From: Heliocybe sulcata
Lineage: Eukaryota > Basidiomycota > Agaricomycetes > Gloeophyllales > Gloeophyllaceae
Direction: 5' to 3'
DNA length: 64,000 nucleotides
Assembly (NCBI GenBank): GCA_004369045.1
Contig: ML213512.1
Location: forward strand, 584,929 to 648,928
Shown here: in pieces, positions 1 to 11,616 of the stretch
Numbering within the stretch: position 1 is the stretch's first letter
How the letters are laid out: each line of letters opens with the position of its first letter
Made by a program: the position numbers and the translations under genes
Notes under the pieces: generated by a model
What the model saw: the letters and a program-made list of their open reading frames with translations, nothing else
Database searches by the model: none
Told to the model about the DNA's origin: nothing

Positions 1-807
1 CTTGTCCAGCCAGCGAAACACTCTCGGATTCCCTAAGAAGTGGCAGAGGGTCGTTGGTGTACACTTCAGAGTGTGAAGTTGAGACTGAAGCCTCCGACCA
101 ATGAATTGCTTCTTCATGCCCTTCGGGTCTTCAAGGAGTGTGAGAGACCTGATGCTCAGATGTCGCCGGAGGAAGCGATGGAGGGCCGTGAAATTTAGTG
201 CCTTCGCTCCGAGCACCAGCAGAGTCAAGTGTGGTAATGTCAGGGGTTCAAGGAGCTTCCTCCATTCTCCCCGCCCCAGGTCCCTAGCACAAATATTTAG
301 CTCCCGCAGCGGACTCATGTTCATGGACGCGATCGTCCAGTCCCGGAAGGGAGGCAGTAACAACATCTGCGTCGAAATATAGAGGCCATCCAAGGTCGTG
401 ACTGGCTGGAGATCCGGAGGCGCTTGAAAGTTGGTCGCTCCGGGGCAACGGAGAAGATGTGCTGGTCGACGCTCGACGAACATCAGTGTCTTGCAAGATG
501 TATGATGGATGACTCGAAGAAGCTCGGAGATGTGATACAGAACACACTCCTTGGATTTTCCGGGAACCAAAACCGCTCTCTTTGGAAAGCTGAACCACAT
601 ATATAAAGTTTGGATGGAGGCCACTGCCTGGAGGAATTGCGCGACGCGGGGAACATATTCCAGTTCGTTTTTCGTAACCAAGAATTTGACTATGTCGAGT
701 TCGTCACGGTTGTGGGCGTGTCCGTGGCTGGTATTCAGCGCAACGATCTGCTCCGGCAAATCAAGCATAATTGAAGGCCGAAGCACTCCGTTTGTTGCGT
801 CCGCCAT
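1..807 (-). CDS. LRR/F-box-family-like protein, cut by the left window edge
   Basis: An open frame of 269 codons runs without a stop from an ATG at 807 down to base 1, so the C-terminus lies outside the window. The protein has leucine-spaced repeats (PLRELNICARDL, PHLTLLVLGAK, SIRSLTLLED) resembling the irregular LRR half of Agaricomycete F-box proteins. No clear F-box (LPxELL...) is visible after this ATG. Either the F-box lies in an upstream exon I did not find or the protein lacks one. Proteins of this type recruit substrates to SCF ubiquitin ligases, but that role is inferred only from resemblance. A bona fide F-box gene lies at 48998-50449. Confidence 0.6.
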   Translation of the reverse strand, partial: MADATNGVLRPSIMLDLPEQIVALNTSHGHAHNRDELDIVKFLVTKNELEYVPRVAQFLQAVASIQTLYMWFSFPKRAVLVPGKSKECVLYHISELLRVIHHTSCKTLMFVERRPAHLLRCPGATNFQAPPDLQPVTTLDGLYISTQMLLLPPFRDWTIASMNMSPLRELNICARDLGRGEWRKLLEPLTLPHLTLLVLGAKALNFTALHRFLRRHLSIRSLTLLEDPKGMKKQFIGRRLQSQLHTLKCTPTTLCHFLGNPRVFRWLDK

Positions 808-2033
808 GATAAGAGAGTCAGACACAAGTGAAGGGGAGTGTACGGGAGGAAGGTCGGATTCATGCCACAACTAGTGTTCGTGAGGACTACAGTAAGATAG
901 CACTAAGGTCCCAGTCAGTGCGGATACACAAAACAGCCATTAAAATCACTTGCCCTTGGAAACTGTATATGGTGGCAGAATATTCTGATATCCGTAAGAA
1001 TCAAGGGTAGTACAGGCTCTGAAACCTTCGACTGGAGCCAGTAGACGGGTCTGCCTTCAAGGCCAAGGTGTTCTGAGGTAGGAGAGTAGTTGAGCTGTCA
1101 AGAACAATGGGTATTCATAAAGGGACGGAGAGACAAAGATGCGCGCGTCCCCATGCCACGGATTGGCGATGAATCAAGAGTGTACCGGAAGAGGAAGCTT
1201 ATGTTTACATCATCCAAGTTTCCCACAGATTTGTCCAAGCTGGACCGAAACGTGGCTCTAGTTGTGACTAAGCAACCAAAAATCCACTGATAAAGCTTTG
1301 ACAACATTAACCACTCAATTCACTAGCTCCAGAAAAATAAGTGTCTCTCTACGAGGCAAGATGAAGGCGTCGTAGCCCGTTTCAACAGCAGTGCTGCGGA
1401 TCTCCTCTGTCAGCTCAAAAAAGGGCTTACTAGCGGGCAGTACCTGAGACAAAACTCAGAGAAGACTCCAATTATACAGCTGAATATGGCGTTATGGAGA
1501 CCCAAGGCTCTATCGTTGTCGATGTCGAGAGTGTGGCACAGTCTGTGGCTTGAGAATGAGCGCGCGCACGCGGGACACGTGCATGGACCCCGAGCACTTG
1601 GCCTAGAGGAGACGAACGCGAGTCCGCCAGACCAAAGTGTGGACATTAACTAAGATTTACGGGCTTAACCTGAGAATATTGTGTATGTATTGCTATACCC
1701 ATTATGAGTAGCTGAGACGTCCTTTGGGTTGTCTGTTTTTCGATTAGACAGTGAATAGTGCGGCCCGTAGAGGTAACGTTGCCTCCCTGAAACGCGTTAG
1801 TACTGGTCCGGACACTTGATGCTAAGCTGCAGTGGTTCTTGAAAGCTTACCTGCCAGCGCCTTCGACCGCGCCTTGACTAGCCCCACCGTCTGAGGGTCT
1901 CTTCCCGCAATCTCAAGTTCAGTGTACGACGTCTTATATTCACCTGTTTCCGCTAAGCTTTACCGGATTTACTGTCTAGGTTCTCCATCTAGCATACATT
2001 TGTCTATCAAACAAGTTGTTCAGGACCAACATT
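808..2033. other. Gene-poor stretch
   Basis: Only short open frames below 80 codons occur, on both strands, without recognisable domains or a consistent splice pattern. It presumably holds the 5' flank of the LRR-like gene and the 3' flank of the gene ending at 2034. I see no repeat or RNA gene. Confidence 0.5.
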
Positions 2034-2846
2034 TCATTCGGTCTTCCAGTTCTGCGCGAACTGCATATGCTCTTCAGGATCCTGCTTTGCATGCCATCCA
2101 ACTGACCACCGCGGGACAAGCCCGAGCCGCTCAGCTGCCTCCTCGGTCAGTCTGTATACCCTAGGGGGCCTCGGCATAAAGATGCCAGTATCCTCAGGAT
2201 CATCCGACACAATATACGACCTAGGTGATGCCGAGACATAAGCCGGCGGTGGCGGCTCCTTTCTCCAATCAGCGCCACCGTCCTCGACGGTCGTCAGGGG
2301 CTCGTTAGGATCGAACGGGTACTTGTAGGATTCTGGGATTCCAACGTTGGCAATCGATAGATTAACCCATAAGACCGGGGCACTGGCGAAGAAAAGCGGT
2401 TAACATAGTCCTCACGATGTTCGGCAGCGGCCTACTCACTAGTGCATGTGAATACGAAGCTTATGTAGAAATGGAAGCTTACCCTCCTTGGGCCAATCTG
2501 GAGATTCGACCAGGGCGCCCGGGTAGAAGTCATCACGCCTGGCCCACCGGGAAGCGTATACGACACTGTTATCACGATTAGTCTGCTCGTCCGCGACTAA
2601 GAAATCATTCCCGTGTATGCCGTCCTGTCCGAGTCCTTCTCTCTCGAGCTGCCGCCTGATTTCTTCCGGTGAGTATCCTTGGAAATCAGTGCGCTCCGAG
2701 ATGTGCAGCTTGACGAGCGGATTATACCGGTCATTCGCGGCCAGAGCGAAATCGGACTTCAAAGCCTGGATGGTGCTCGGATCAAGAGGATGCGTGCAGT
2801 ACAAGATGAGTATATCTGGAGGAGAACCTTGTAGAATGTGCGGCAT
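2034..2846 (-). CDS. Unrecognised two-exon protein
   Basis: Exon 1 starts at ATG 2846 (MPHILQGSPPDILILYC) and reads to about 2480 at a GTAAGC donor. Exon 2 reads from about 2339 to the stop at 2034-2036. The phase-compatible acceptor is the CAG just before the codons for ESYKYPFDP. A nearer CAG would break the frame, giving an intron of roughly 140 nt, long for this genome, so the junction is uncertain. The product is about 220 aa, soluble, with an alpha/beta-looking N-terminal half (ILILYCTHPLDPSTIQALKS) and a proline-rich, acidic C-terminal half. The N-terminal part faintly recalls small fungal/bacterial DUF6924-type proteins, but I cannot assign a function. A longer start at 2894 would add a hydrophobic leader; I judge it less likely. 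Confidence 0.55.
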
Positions 2847-3007
2847 GGTGTGAAGCAGAGGGAATGCGACGGGTAGGAGCACGGCGACCACCAAGTGATG
2901 TGGTCGATGAAATCAGAGTGGGACCACGTGGTACCCCGGTGTTGTGATGAAATGCCGTGACTAAGGAAGAACACCGGAGGTGCGTGACCCTGAAGTTCAA
3001 CGTAAAC

Positions 3008-3772
3008 CTAGCGACGAGAAGTCGCCTTAGACTGGACGAAGAGTCTTCGTCGGAGTGGATGTGATCGGGGCCATGGAGAGGCCGAGCAAGCGGTGTGGAG
3101 ACTAGTCATTCTGGGCCACACTCGATGGTCAGGGTACATCATACCAATAACCAGCCCAGTCGCTGTTCGTAAGGACAAATTCAAAGCTAGAGTGAGCATG
3201 CCGGCAACATTCAGAACGAAGCTGAAGGAATCCAAACAGACCCACGCAGGCTTCCCAAAATGCCCAGACTCTCTTAAGGTCGTCCAGGAGGTTTCGCCGC
3301 CGGCAGATTCCACATAAGAGGCCATCTCGTGCAGAGCCCTAGCAGGAGCCGAAGTCGCTGAGGAGGAGCCATAGTCAAGTCGCAGCTGGACAACCCAGGA
3401 GGTCCTGGTACACTGTCTGCTGCAGATGCAGCTAAATTGAAGTAAGGCACGCAAGGCAAAGACTTGGCTGGCTTGACTCGACCTTGGCGCGTTGGATATC
3501 GAGTCGGGTCGACCTTGCTCCGACATTATATACGCCACCAGGTATTCATGAAAGGCAGGTCAGAGCACAGTTTGGAGATGGATAGCTTGGCAGGCCTCCA
3601 TCTGCTCGAAGAAGGGAATATAATTCCTGTAGGCGATGTTGCGGGTTCTGAAAAGTCGGCCAGTAGCTGAATCGTAGGGAGGATAGCTAACGACTATCAT
3701 GGGCCGATCGATGCATGGTAGAGATCCCAATAGATACGGCTGCATCGAAGCTAAGGTCTCATGGACGTGCAT
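3008..3772 (-). CDS. Doubtful small open frames
   Basis: Two minus-strand frames follow one another: 3560-3772 (70 aa, including SYPPYDSATGRLFRTRN) and 3008-3538 (176 aa) with one hydrophobic stretch (SFVLNVAGMLTLALNLSL). They could be exons of one short membrane-associated protein or a decayed gene. I find no splice pair that joins them cleanly and no family resemblance. Kept only as a low-confidence candidate. Confidence 0.2.
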
Positions 3773-6203
3773 TCCGGAGCAGAGGAAACATACTTTAGTA
3801 TCCTAGGGCAGCAAGGTAGAAGCGTGCAGTCCCTTGCTCGCATCCCAACAAGCAGTAATGTCGCACTTTACGTCGATTCACAAGAGAAACGCGTGCAGGA
3901 CTCTATTGATGTCGCTGGCCCGTCATCGAGTGAATATGTGAAGGCGGTGAAAAGGGAGAAGTATGTTGACATGCCAAGCGGTCATCGGTCAGAACAGCTT
4001 GATTTGTCGGCGATAAGAACATGGCACTGGATAGGTGAGCGGAGAATATCTTGCCAGCGTGGACGTCATTAACGGTGCCGTGGACTCGGACATCACTACA
4101 TTTGAGGGATTGCCAGAAATCAGGACTCTTGCGGCACCGAGTACGGGGTGATATGGTAAGAAGGCGGGAATAGATCGGGCTGTTCGGATTGGAAAATATC
4201 GGTCGGCCGCTTGATGCTAAAGTTAGGATCGGGGCATTACCATCGTGCGGAGAGAACCTTATCGACCTAATCAGAGGCAGGCTCGAAAGCATCCTGCTTG
4301 GCGTGAAATACTGTGTTGAGCTGAGTTATACAGGGAATGTTACCCAAGGATGCGTTGCGACCCGCACACACTCCTGGTGCCCGTATCGCTTCCTCGCGTA
4401 GCCTAGAATTCGCGTGCGCTAAGTAGAGACTGGACCAAGTCTAAGTCAGCGACAACTTGGGCGGTATTCTGAGTAGGTACGTACCACAGCTCCTATCGTA
4501 AGGACGGAGAAAGTCAGTCCATGCTCAATGAGTGATACGGCTGCCCAGCACATCGCTGACGACGAGCCAAGCATGCGCAGTGCGCATGATGCGGGCCACA
4601 ATGGGCGTATGGCACTCCTCATCGACGATGGGTCACCGGATCCCGTTGAGTTCACAACGTTAGTATCACAGCGCACGAGTCCTCAGATTTGTTCCAGCTG
4701 TCAAGCATCGAGCGTTCCGAGGGCCACAAGGGAATGAGGTCCGCCTTGGCAGTCTTTCGAGACAGTAAACTTTCTACCTGCGAGGAGCGAAGAGATATCA
4801 CTCCCCTGGTAGTGCCAAGCAGCCGGTCCAGAATGCATCCTCACCTGCTACACAGGTCCTTAATTTCCCGTGAAAAAGTCTAGGCGACTGCATACTCAGC
4901 TTAGTCAAAAAATGATGCTAAAATCATACAACGTTCAGTAGTGTCCGGATGGAGAGACTCAATTCCTCGAATATCGTGGGTGGTCCTTGGCGATCCTCCG
5001 CTGACCATCAGAAATGTTGCAGGCTACCAACCTGCTGTCAGCCATGAAGTCGATTAGGTCGTATGAACAGTTTCCAGGCTAGCGAAAAGCTTGTTACTGG
5101 CACATTACGGCGTTTGAAGATATGCATGGTCGGTTTTTGGCGGCTGTCGACTGTCAATGGAAACCCGGGTTGATCCGAACACATGCTTTACTACTTGAGC
5201 CACATCCTTAGGAATACGTTCGCCATTCGCCATGAACACCGCAGTTTTTTGAATCCATTGGGCTCATTGCTGGCGAAGGTTGCCTAAAAAGTCATGCTCG
5301 ATGTTCGAGGAGACGAGCTTTACCTGGTATCTGGTCCGGAAAGCAAGATTCACTCTAGCACCGCTTTCTATCGCCGCATGCGGGTTTAAAGGACTGGCGG
5401 ACGGCTCGAATCTGATGTCCGATCCGTACCTGCTTGGACGGTGCCACAAGGAAGTCGTTCTGACAAACTAGGTTCTTTTGACTCTCTGGGTCCTGTTCTC
5501 ATGGTCAATGTTCTCGATTTTCTTCTCGGTTGATCTAGGAAAAAGCTGGCCTACAGTTGTTCACTTGGCAAGAATCCTTGTCGGTGATATTCACCCATAT
5601 TCTAACGTTAGCTGTCATTGGCATATCTATTTCTCAGTGACTCAGAGCTGATTTCTTCGGCTCGGAAGCTTTGGACTGCTGTAATGGTTTCTGCTCGATT
5701 TCGCCAGGATCTCTGAAATGGCGCTAACCGGCGCGTCGCGAATTCCTATGTCGTGTTGTTTCTCAGGTCCTACTGCCACGAACGCTTCGGATGATTAGAA
5801 GCAGATTCACTTCGTTGCGTTCTCGCTTGGCATCATGTGGACTTGGCGCCATTTTTCAGCCGTACGCAGGTTTCCTACAAGGCTCCTGTATAGACGCTTT
5901 TAGAACAACAACATCGATACCCTCCATATGGATCTCTGTGTGAGTTGTACCTGTCAACTTGCGGGGCACGGAATGTCAGGGAAAGACGCGTCCGATTTGC
6001 CTGAAGGATTTCAACTGCGCTCTGGGTCCAAAGCGCTTGACCGTCGGAGCGGGCCTAAGCAAAGATTTCCGACAGACGGCCTCCCCACGCCCGAAGGAAA
6101 CATATATATATGCCGTGATCCCTGCTCATATCCCTCAGCTCCTCCACTCCCAACAACCAAGCTCTACTAGCCTCGTCACTCTTAGCCTCTACCCACATCA
6201 ACC
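3773..6203. other. 2.4 kb without a recognisable gene
   Basis: Short frames on both strands, none over about 130 codons, and no domain, tandem repeat or terminal repeat visible. The right end is the promoter of the enzyme gene at 6204. The rest may be decayed sequence; nothing here identifies a source. Confidence 0.45.
6103..6110 (+). promoter_or_regulatory. TATA box candidate
   Basis: TATATATA about 94 nt before the ATG at 6204, followed by pyrimidine-rich leader sequence (cctcagctcctccactcccaac is part of it). Position and orientation suit the oxaloacetate-hydrolase-like gene. Confidence 0.5.
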
Positions 6204-7614
6204 ATGCCTGGCTTCGACTTGTTCAAGACTGCTGAGCCCCCGGTCACGGTTGTGGAGGTTCCGCCGAAGGATGTCAGTGCCATGGTGGCGGACATCAAGG
6301 CCGACGAGAACGGCCTTTCTGAGGGGCGCAAGGAGGGTGCCTACTACAACCCTCGCTTGGACCCGAAGAACTACCTTGAGGGTGAATTGTCCTGGAACCC
6401 TGCCACGCGTCTCCGGCAGATGCTGGCTCGCCCAGGTATCATTGTAAGTTGATGCCACATCATAATCTTATAATGAGTATTGATACCATTCTGTCTACTC
6501 AGGCTGCCCCCGGTGTCTGCGATGGTATCAGCGCTCGCTGCGCTATTGAGGCTGGCTTCACGTGCCTCTACCAGAGGTGAGCCATACTCTCAGTCACAAT
6601 CCGAAGCAATGACCAACTGCCGAATTAGCGGAGCTGCCACCACTGCTTCTCGCCTCGGTCAGCCTGATGTTGCGATTGCGACTCTGAATGACTTCGTCGA
6701 GGTAATATCCGGTGCTTCCTGAGATCTCCGACACTGGACTCATCTTCGATTTTAGAGCGCCCAAATGATCTGTAGCTTGGACCCTACGATGCCTGTCATC
6801 GCCGATGCGGACACTGGGTAAATTAGATCGGCACTGGCATTGTCAAATTTGTCTGACTCCTTCTGGCAGCTTCGGTGGCCCGGCCAATGTTGCGCGCACC
6901 GTCTACCAATACGCCAAGGCTGGTGTCGCCGGTATGCACATCGAGGACCAGGTCCAGACCAAGCGATGCGGTCACTTGCTTGGCAAGCAGGTCGTCTCCC
7001 GCGAGGAGTTCGTCACCCGCATTCGCGCCGCTGTCATCGCCCGTGACTCCATCCCAGGGGGCTCAGACTTCGTATGTTTAATCCATCTACAACGAGTGTC
7101 ATGCACTGATCCCTCCGAACAACAGGTCATCATCGGCCGCACTGACTCGGCGCAGGTCTTGGGAATGGAGGAGGCCCTCATCCGGCTGAAGCTCGCCGCT
7201 GACGCCGGTGCCGACGTCTGCTTCATCGAGGGCGTCAAGACCTCGGAGCTTCTCAAAAAGACTGTCGCTGAGCTGGCGCCGAGGCCCGTCCTCGTCAACG
7301 TCATCTCCGGCGGCCTGACGCCCTCGTTCACGTACCAGCAGGCCGAGGAGATGGGCGCGAAGATCATCATCTATTCGCTCGTGTCTTGCGTGGCTGCGAC
7401 TCACGCGATCAGGAATGCCATGCACCTGCTCAAGAAGACCGGTACGGACTTCACGTCCGCGCAAGGGATGGACCCCAAGGCATTCTTCGAGGTCATGGGT
7501 GAGTATTCTCGCCTACAGTCTGCCACATACAAGGAGTCTCACATCGGCTCAGGTCTCAAGGACGTCATCGAGCTCGACGCTGCAGCAGGTGGCTCAGCCT
7601 TCAAGCAGGTGTAA
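6204..7614 (+). CDS. Isocitrate lyase/PEP mutase superfamily enzyme, oxaloacetate acetylhydrolase-like
   Basis: Seven exons: 6204-6443, 6503-6576, 6629-6701, 6756-6817, 6870-7071, 7126-7498, 7553-7614. All have GT..AG introns and keep frame, giving 361 aa. The ICL-superfamily signature is KRCGH, preceded by HIEDQ. Upstream is ADADTGFGG, with the metal-binding acidic residues, and downstream GRTDS. Length and lack of the ICL insertion domain fit the oxaloacetate hydrolase / 2,3-dimethylmalate lyase / petal-death-protein branch. Fungal OAHs split oxaloacetate into oxalate and acetate in the cytosol, supplying oxalate for wood decay and metal chelation. Fungal OAHs are known for a marker serine near the active site. 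The GGSDF segment before IIGRTDS may carry it, but I cannot confirm this without an alignment. A carbon-phosphorus or methylisocitrate lyase role remains possible. Confidence 0.85.
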
Positions 7615-9270
7615 AAGATCGCCTTGGGCCGTGCAATGTTATATAGACCTTCCCTCTGAATTATTGCTCTCCGTTTTTATTTCTGTAGAACCACAAGTAT
7701 CCCCCACTGGCTCTGTATCTCACGCATTGTATCACTTACGCCGCACGCTGCACGCATAATGTTCTCATGCATGTCCACCATCTATCATCATAGGGAATAT
7801 ATGGAATTTTCTTCGGGTATCTGCCTGAGAAGATGCAGTCGTTGAGCGTGCCACTGGCCGGCGGTTCGCTTTACATTCCGCACGTCCGCCTTCTCTCGTT
7901 ATTAGCAATTGTTGAAGCCATTTCGGCTCCCTGAGTGTGCATGTTATCGGTGATAGAACTCGCCGCTCCTGGGTACTTGTTGAAGAGGGCCATTGCAAGC
8001 ATGGCATGGATTTCGAGTCCTGAGGTTATCTAAATTATTTCCGAATATATTGCCAGTGTGGCAGTCTTGTTTCTGCTTGAAGTAGTGTCCCTATCGACAT
8101 ACACTTCAGATTTCTGACAAAGATCAAATCAATGCATGCAAATTCAAGGCGATACATGTCCAACCAAGCTGGCCCAGATGAAAGATACACATTTTATTAT
8201 AATCGGAGGTAGAGGTATCTAACACATGTACAATGAATTGATCACAAGAGAGTGTGAGAGCACTCAGTACAAAGGAGAATTCATAGTATTTAAGGTACCG
8301 CAGACGAGCAACCGCTTCGTGAACTTCCAAGCGACCGACATTCCGAGCGCATGGAGAATTATTAATAGCTGAGTAAAGGGTCTTCATTACATATGAGTAA
8401 TTTGATCTTAAACTAAACAGCATAGTACACAACCAACACCCTGTATTAAGACATGGATAGATCATAGGATGGTGCACACAGCAATACCACATAAAAACCA
8501 CGGAAGTGAGATTAGACCGAAAACAAGAGACGCCACAACTGAACGAAGGATCAGCCAACAGCCAATGAGACGAGAGGATTCTCAATCCGCGCGGAAATGT
8601 GGCGCCAGAAAACTGTTCCCACGATAACAAACCATGTTGTAGTGCCTGCCACACGAAACGATTATCCACAAGCTGGATACAAACCTTATATACATGAAAA
8701 TATTCCTACAGTACCGCATGTGCGTGTATATGATATATTTTAAACATGAAAAATATCCGTGCGATAGGAGTGGAGCGAGAGGGAAAACGGAGAAAAATGA
8801 GACTACAAAATGGGCGCGTAGTGGCCACTACAAGCGGACTTTCAATCCAATACAAAAAAATGAACGCAGACTACAAACAGGGTTCCCGCGACTTCTCGGC
8901 ACAATTTCTCACGGATTACAAAGTTCGGCACACGACTGGCCAGATTTCTCTGGCTAAAGACGCTCCTTCGTAACCTCAGGACTCGTAATTACGGCTGGAT
9001 AACAAAGGTAGTTACAATCGCTCGGGCCATTTCAGTGCGTCCTACGCTGCGAACTTAGAGGTGCACGGCCTCCTCATGAAACACCGATACCGTGACTAAT
9101 CCATGAAACTACGCGATACTATTACAAGGCAATACATGCAACTAGATGTAGCAGGAAAAAAGGAACATTGATGACATGCTCCGCGGGAAACGAGCTGACT
9201 GCAGGTATACAAGACATCGATATATCCGTCATACATATAGCTCCTCCATGTATATATTCGTAAACCGTGA
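7615..9270. other. Gene-poor interval between convergent genes
   Basis: This holds the 3' flanks of the OAH-like gene (+) and the cytochrome b2 gene (-). A 181-codon minus frame (8124-8669) and overlapping plus frames near 8694-8973 show no domain or credible splice structure. No repeats noticed. Confidence 0.45.
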
Positions 9271-11616
9271 TCATAGCTTGGCCTTGACCTCCTTCAGGGT
9301 GGCGGCCTGCATACTCTCGTCTATTGCCAACAATCAGCACCACAGAGAAGATGAAATAGAACAGGAGCCACGCACAATTCGAGTCGTATAACCGATCCCC
9401 GGGAACAGCAACAACATGCTGATGAATGTTATGCGCATCCACCATCTCTGGTACGACCTCCTTCATGTTTCTCGCACCCAACAGGCGCATGTTCATTTCG
9501 AACTCATCCTACGTATCCTGAATCAATGACTGAATCCTGGGTTCCATGTGGTCAGAAGTACCTTAAGAATCTGCAGCGCCTTATCGACACCGTCATACCC
9601 ATACGCCGAGAACGCGTAAATCATCGGCCGCCCGATACCGACTGCAGCACTCCGCTTCAACAACACATCAGGACGCCACGAAGAGCGAATAACTCACCAG
9701 CAGTGGCGCCAAGAGCGACAGCCTTGAGCACATCTGTCGCCCTCCTCACGCCTCCATCCACGAACAGTTGGAACTTCTCGTTCGGGAATGTGATCCCCTT
9801 CAGTTCCTTAAACTTCGTCACCACCTCGACGAGAACCTCGATACCCGACCGCGCGAACTCGAGCTGTCGACCGCCGTGGTTTGACAGGACCACGCCCTGG
9901 CAGCCCTGGTCGTATGCCTCGAGAGCGTCCTCATAGCATTGCACACCCTTCAGGATGATCGGCACTGTAAGCGGAATTAGCAAGCGGGGAGAGGGGAGGG
10001 GGCTAGGAGGCCATGGACACACTCTTGGTAATGCTCTGGAACCACTTGAGGTCGTTCCAGTTCAGACCAGGGTCAATGAAAGACTGCAATGCTGATCGTC
10101 AGTGCACGCCATATCTATATTGGAAGTAGCACCGACGCTAATAGCTCTCGCAGCACCCTGCGACCGATCGACACTCCCAGACTGCCCACTCGTAGACACA
10201 TTGTCCGGGTCCTCCGCATCGAATTTTTGCCTCATATCCTAGACCAAAGCATTTAGTTAGTCTTTGTCTTCGAACCAGGAAAAAATGATTTACCTTTTCA
10301 CGACGACCGAGCTGAGGCGCGTCGACGGTGATGAACAGACCCTTGATACCGCGCTTCTCAGCATGTTGAACGATTCGCTTCGTAATTGCCTTATCCTTAT
10401 TGACGTATCTGCGTCACCTCAGTCGCAGTTTGTGCATACGAATTCCAGTAGATCGACGTACAGTTGCAGGAATTGGTTCTGCCCTGGTGCGGCTTCATTA
10501 ACAATCTCGTCAAAACCATACGAGGCCAACGTAGGGATCTAAAAGCAACCATTACAACGATTTCGCGTCACTTCTGGTCCAAGTTCGACGCACCATCTGA
10601 ATGACACCATGCTTTGCAGCAGCCCTGGTCAAGTTCAGCTCACCATCTGGATGGCCAAGCTTCCCAAGTGCTGTCGCGGTCTACGGTGAACAAGTTCAGC
10701 GCAAATCGCTCTTCCCCAGGACCACGCATATACTCACAATATACACAGGCATACTTGTCGGGCATCCCAGAATCGTCGAGGAATAGTCCACCGTAGTCAC
10801 ATCACGTAGGATCCGCGGTCTAAACCAGATGCGGTGGTAGGCGGCATGATTCTCTCGATTCGTGATCTCGTCGTCCGCCGCCGAAGAGTAGTAAGCCCAC
10901 GCCTTCTCTGTCAACACGAGCTTGGCAATAGTCTACAAACCACATCCGGGATTGAGTGAGGCAAGTAGATTCGGTGAGCGCGGCACGTACCTCAAAATCG
11001 TGCAAGTTGAGGATCTCTTCGAGGGACGGTCTTTGGCTCATTCGCTCCTGCCGAGCTTTCTCCGCGTCTGTAATGGTGACCTCTACCTTCTCCACCGTGT
11101 TCATGTCAACGCTACCTAACCTGATGAGAGCATCAAAATGTGGTGGTGCCTGATATAGCTGGGAACATACTGTTGTTCAGGCTTTAGATGCGTAGTAATG
11201 GCATCAGGCGGGTGGATCGGGTCGTATTCTTCACTGGTGTAGGATCGTCAGTACTAATAACTGAATGCGTGAGGGGCGGACGTACGTGGCGTCCTTTCCA
11301 GCGTACTTCAAGATGATTTTGCTTCCGCCTGTAAACCTGTAAGATACAGAAAATTCACTAGGAGTCGATACATACCAGGGTGGTCTGCAAAGTGCGTGAG
11401 ACCTGAGTCCTTAGCCTTGTGCACTAAGTATATAATACGCACCGTCCAAGAAATCCGTGACGTCGTATACCTTGCCTGTCCGCACCAGTCACTACTGCCC
11501 GCTCTCATTCGAGTAGAGTCCGAGCTGCACTCACCATGCACAATAATCCAGCAGCTCTCTCTCGAGTTATGCGTCGCAACCTCCTTCCCAGATATCGTAC
11601 GGTCGGATGTCGACAT
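9271..11616 (-). CDS. CYB2: L-lactate dehydrogenase (cytochrome b2 type), cyt b5 + FMN domains
   Basis: A many-exon gene of about 500 aa. The N-terminal cytochrome b5 domain has CWIIVHGKVYDVTDFL and the heme-ligating HPGG, split over tiny exons, with a 9-10 nt exon near 11370. The FMN-dependent alpha-hydroxyacid dehydrogenase domain follows: ITNRENHAAYHRIWFRPR, a TVDAPQLGRRE segment, and the active-site signature LSNHGGRQL (about 9865) with catalytic His and Arg. The last exon reads YESMQAATLKEVKAKL and stops at 9271-9273. The enzyme oxidises L-lactate to pyruvate and passes electrons to cytochrome c, normally in the intermembrane space. From ATG 11616 there is no obvious presequence. The same frame stays open upstream to an ATG at 11838 and would add 74 residues, including an Arg-rich stretch, so the start is uncertain. 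A related 2-hydroxyacid oxidase specificity is possible. Confidence 0.9.

Noticed and set aside
8124-8669. 181-codon minus frame as a membrane protein gene
   Set aside because: Cys/His/Trp-rich composition, no consistent hydrophobic segments, no splice context; likely chance in AT-richer intergenic DNA.
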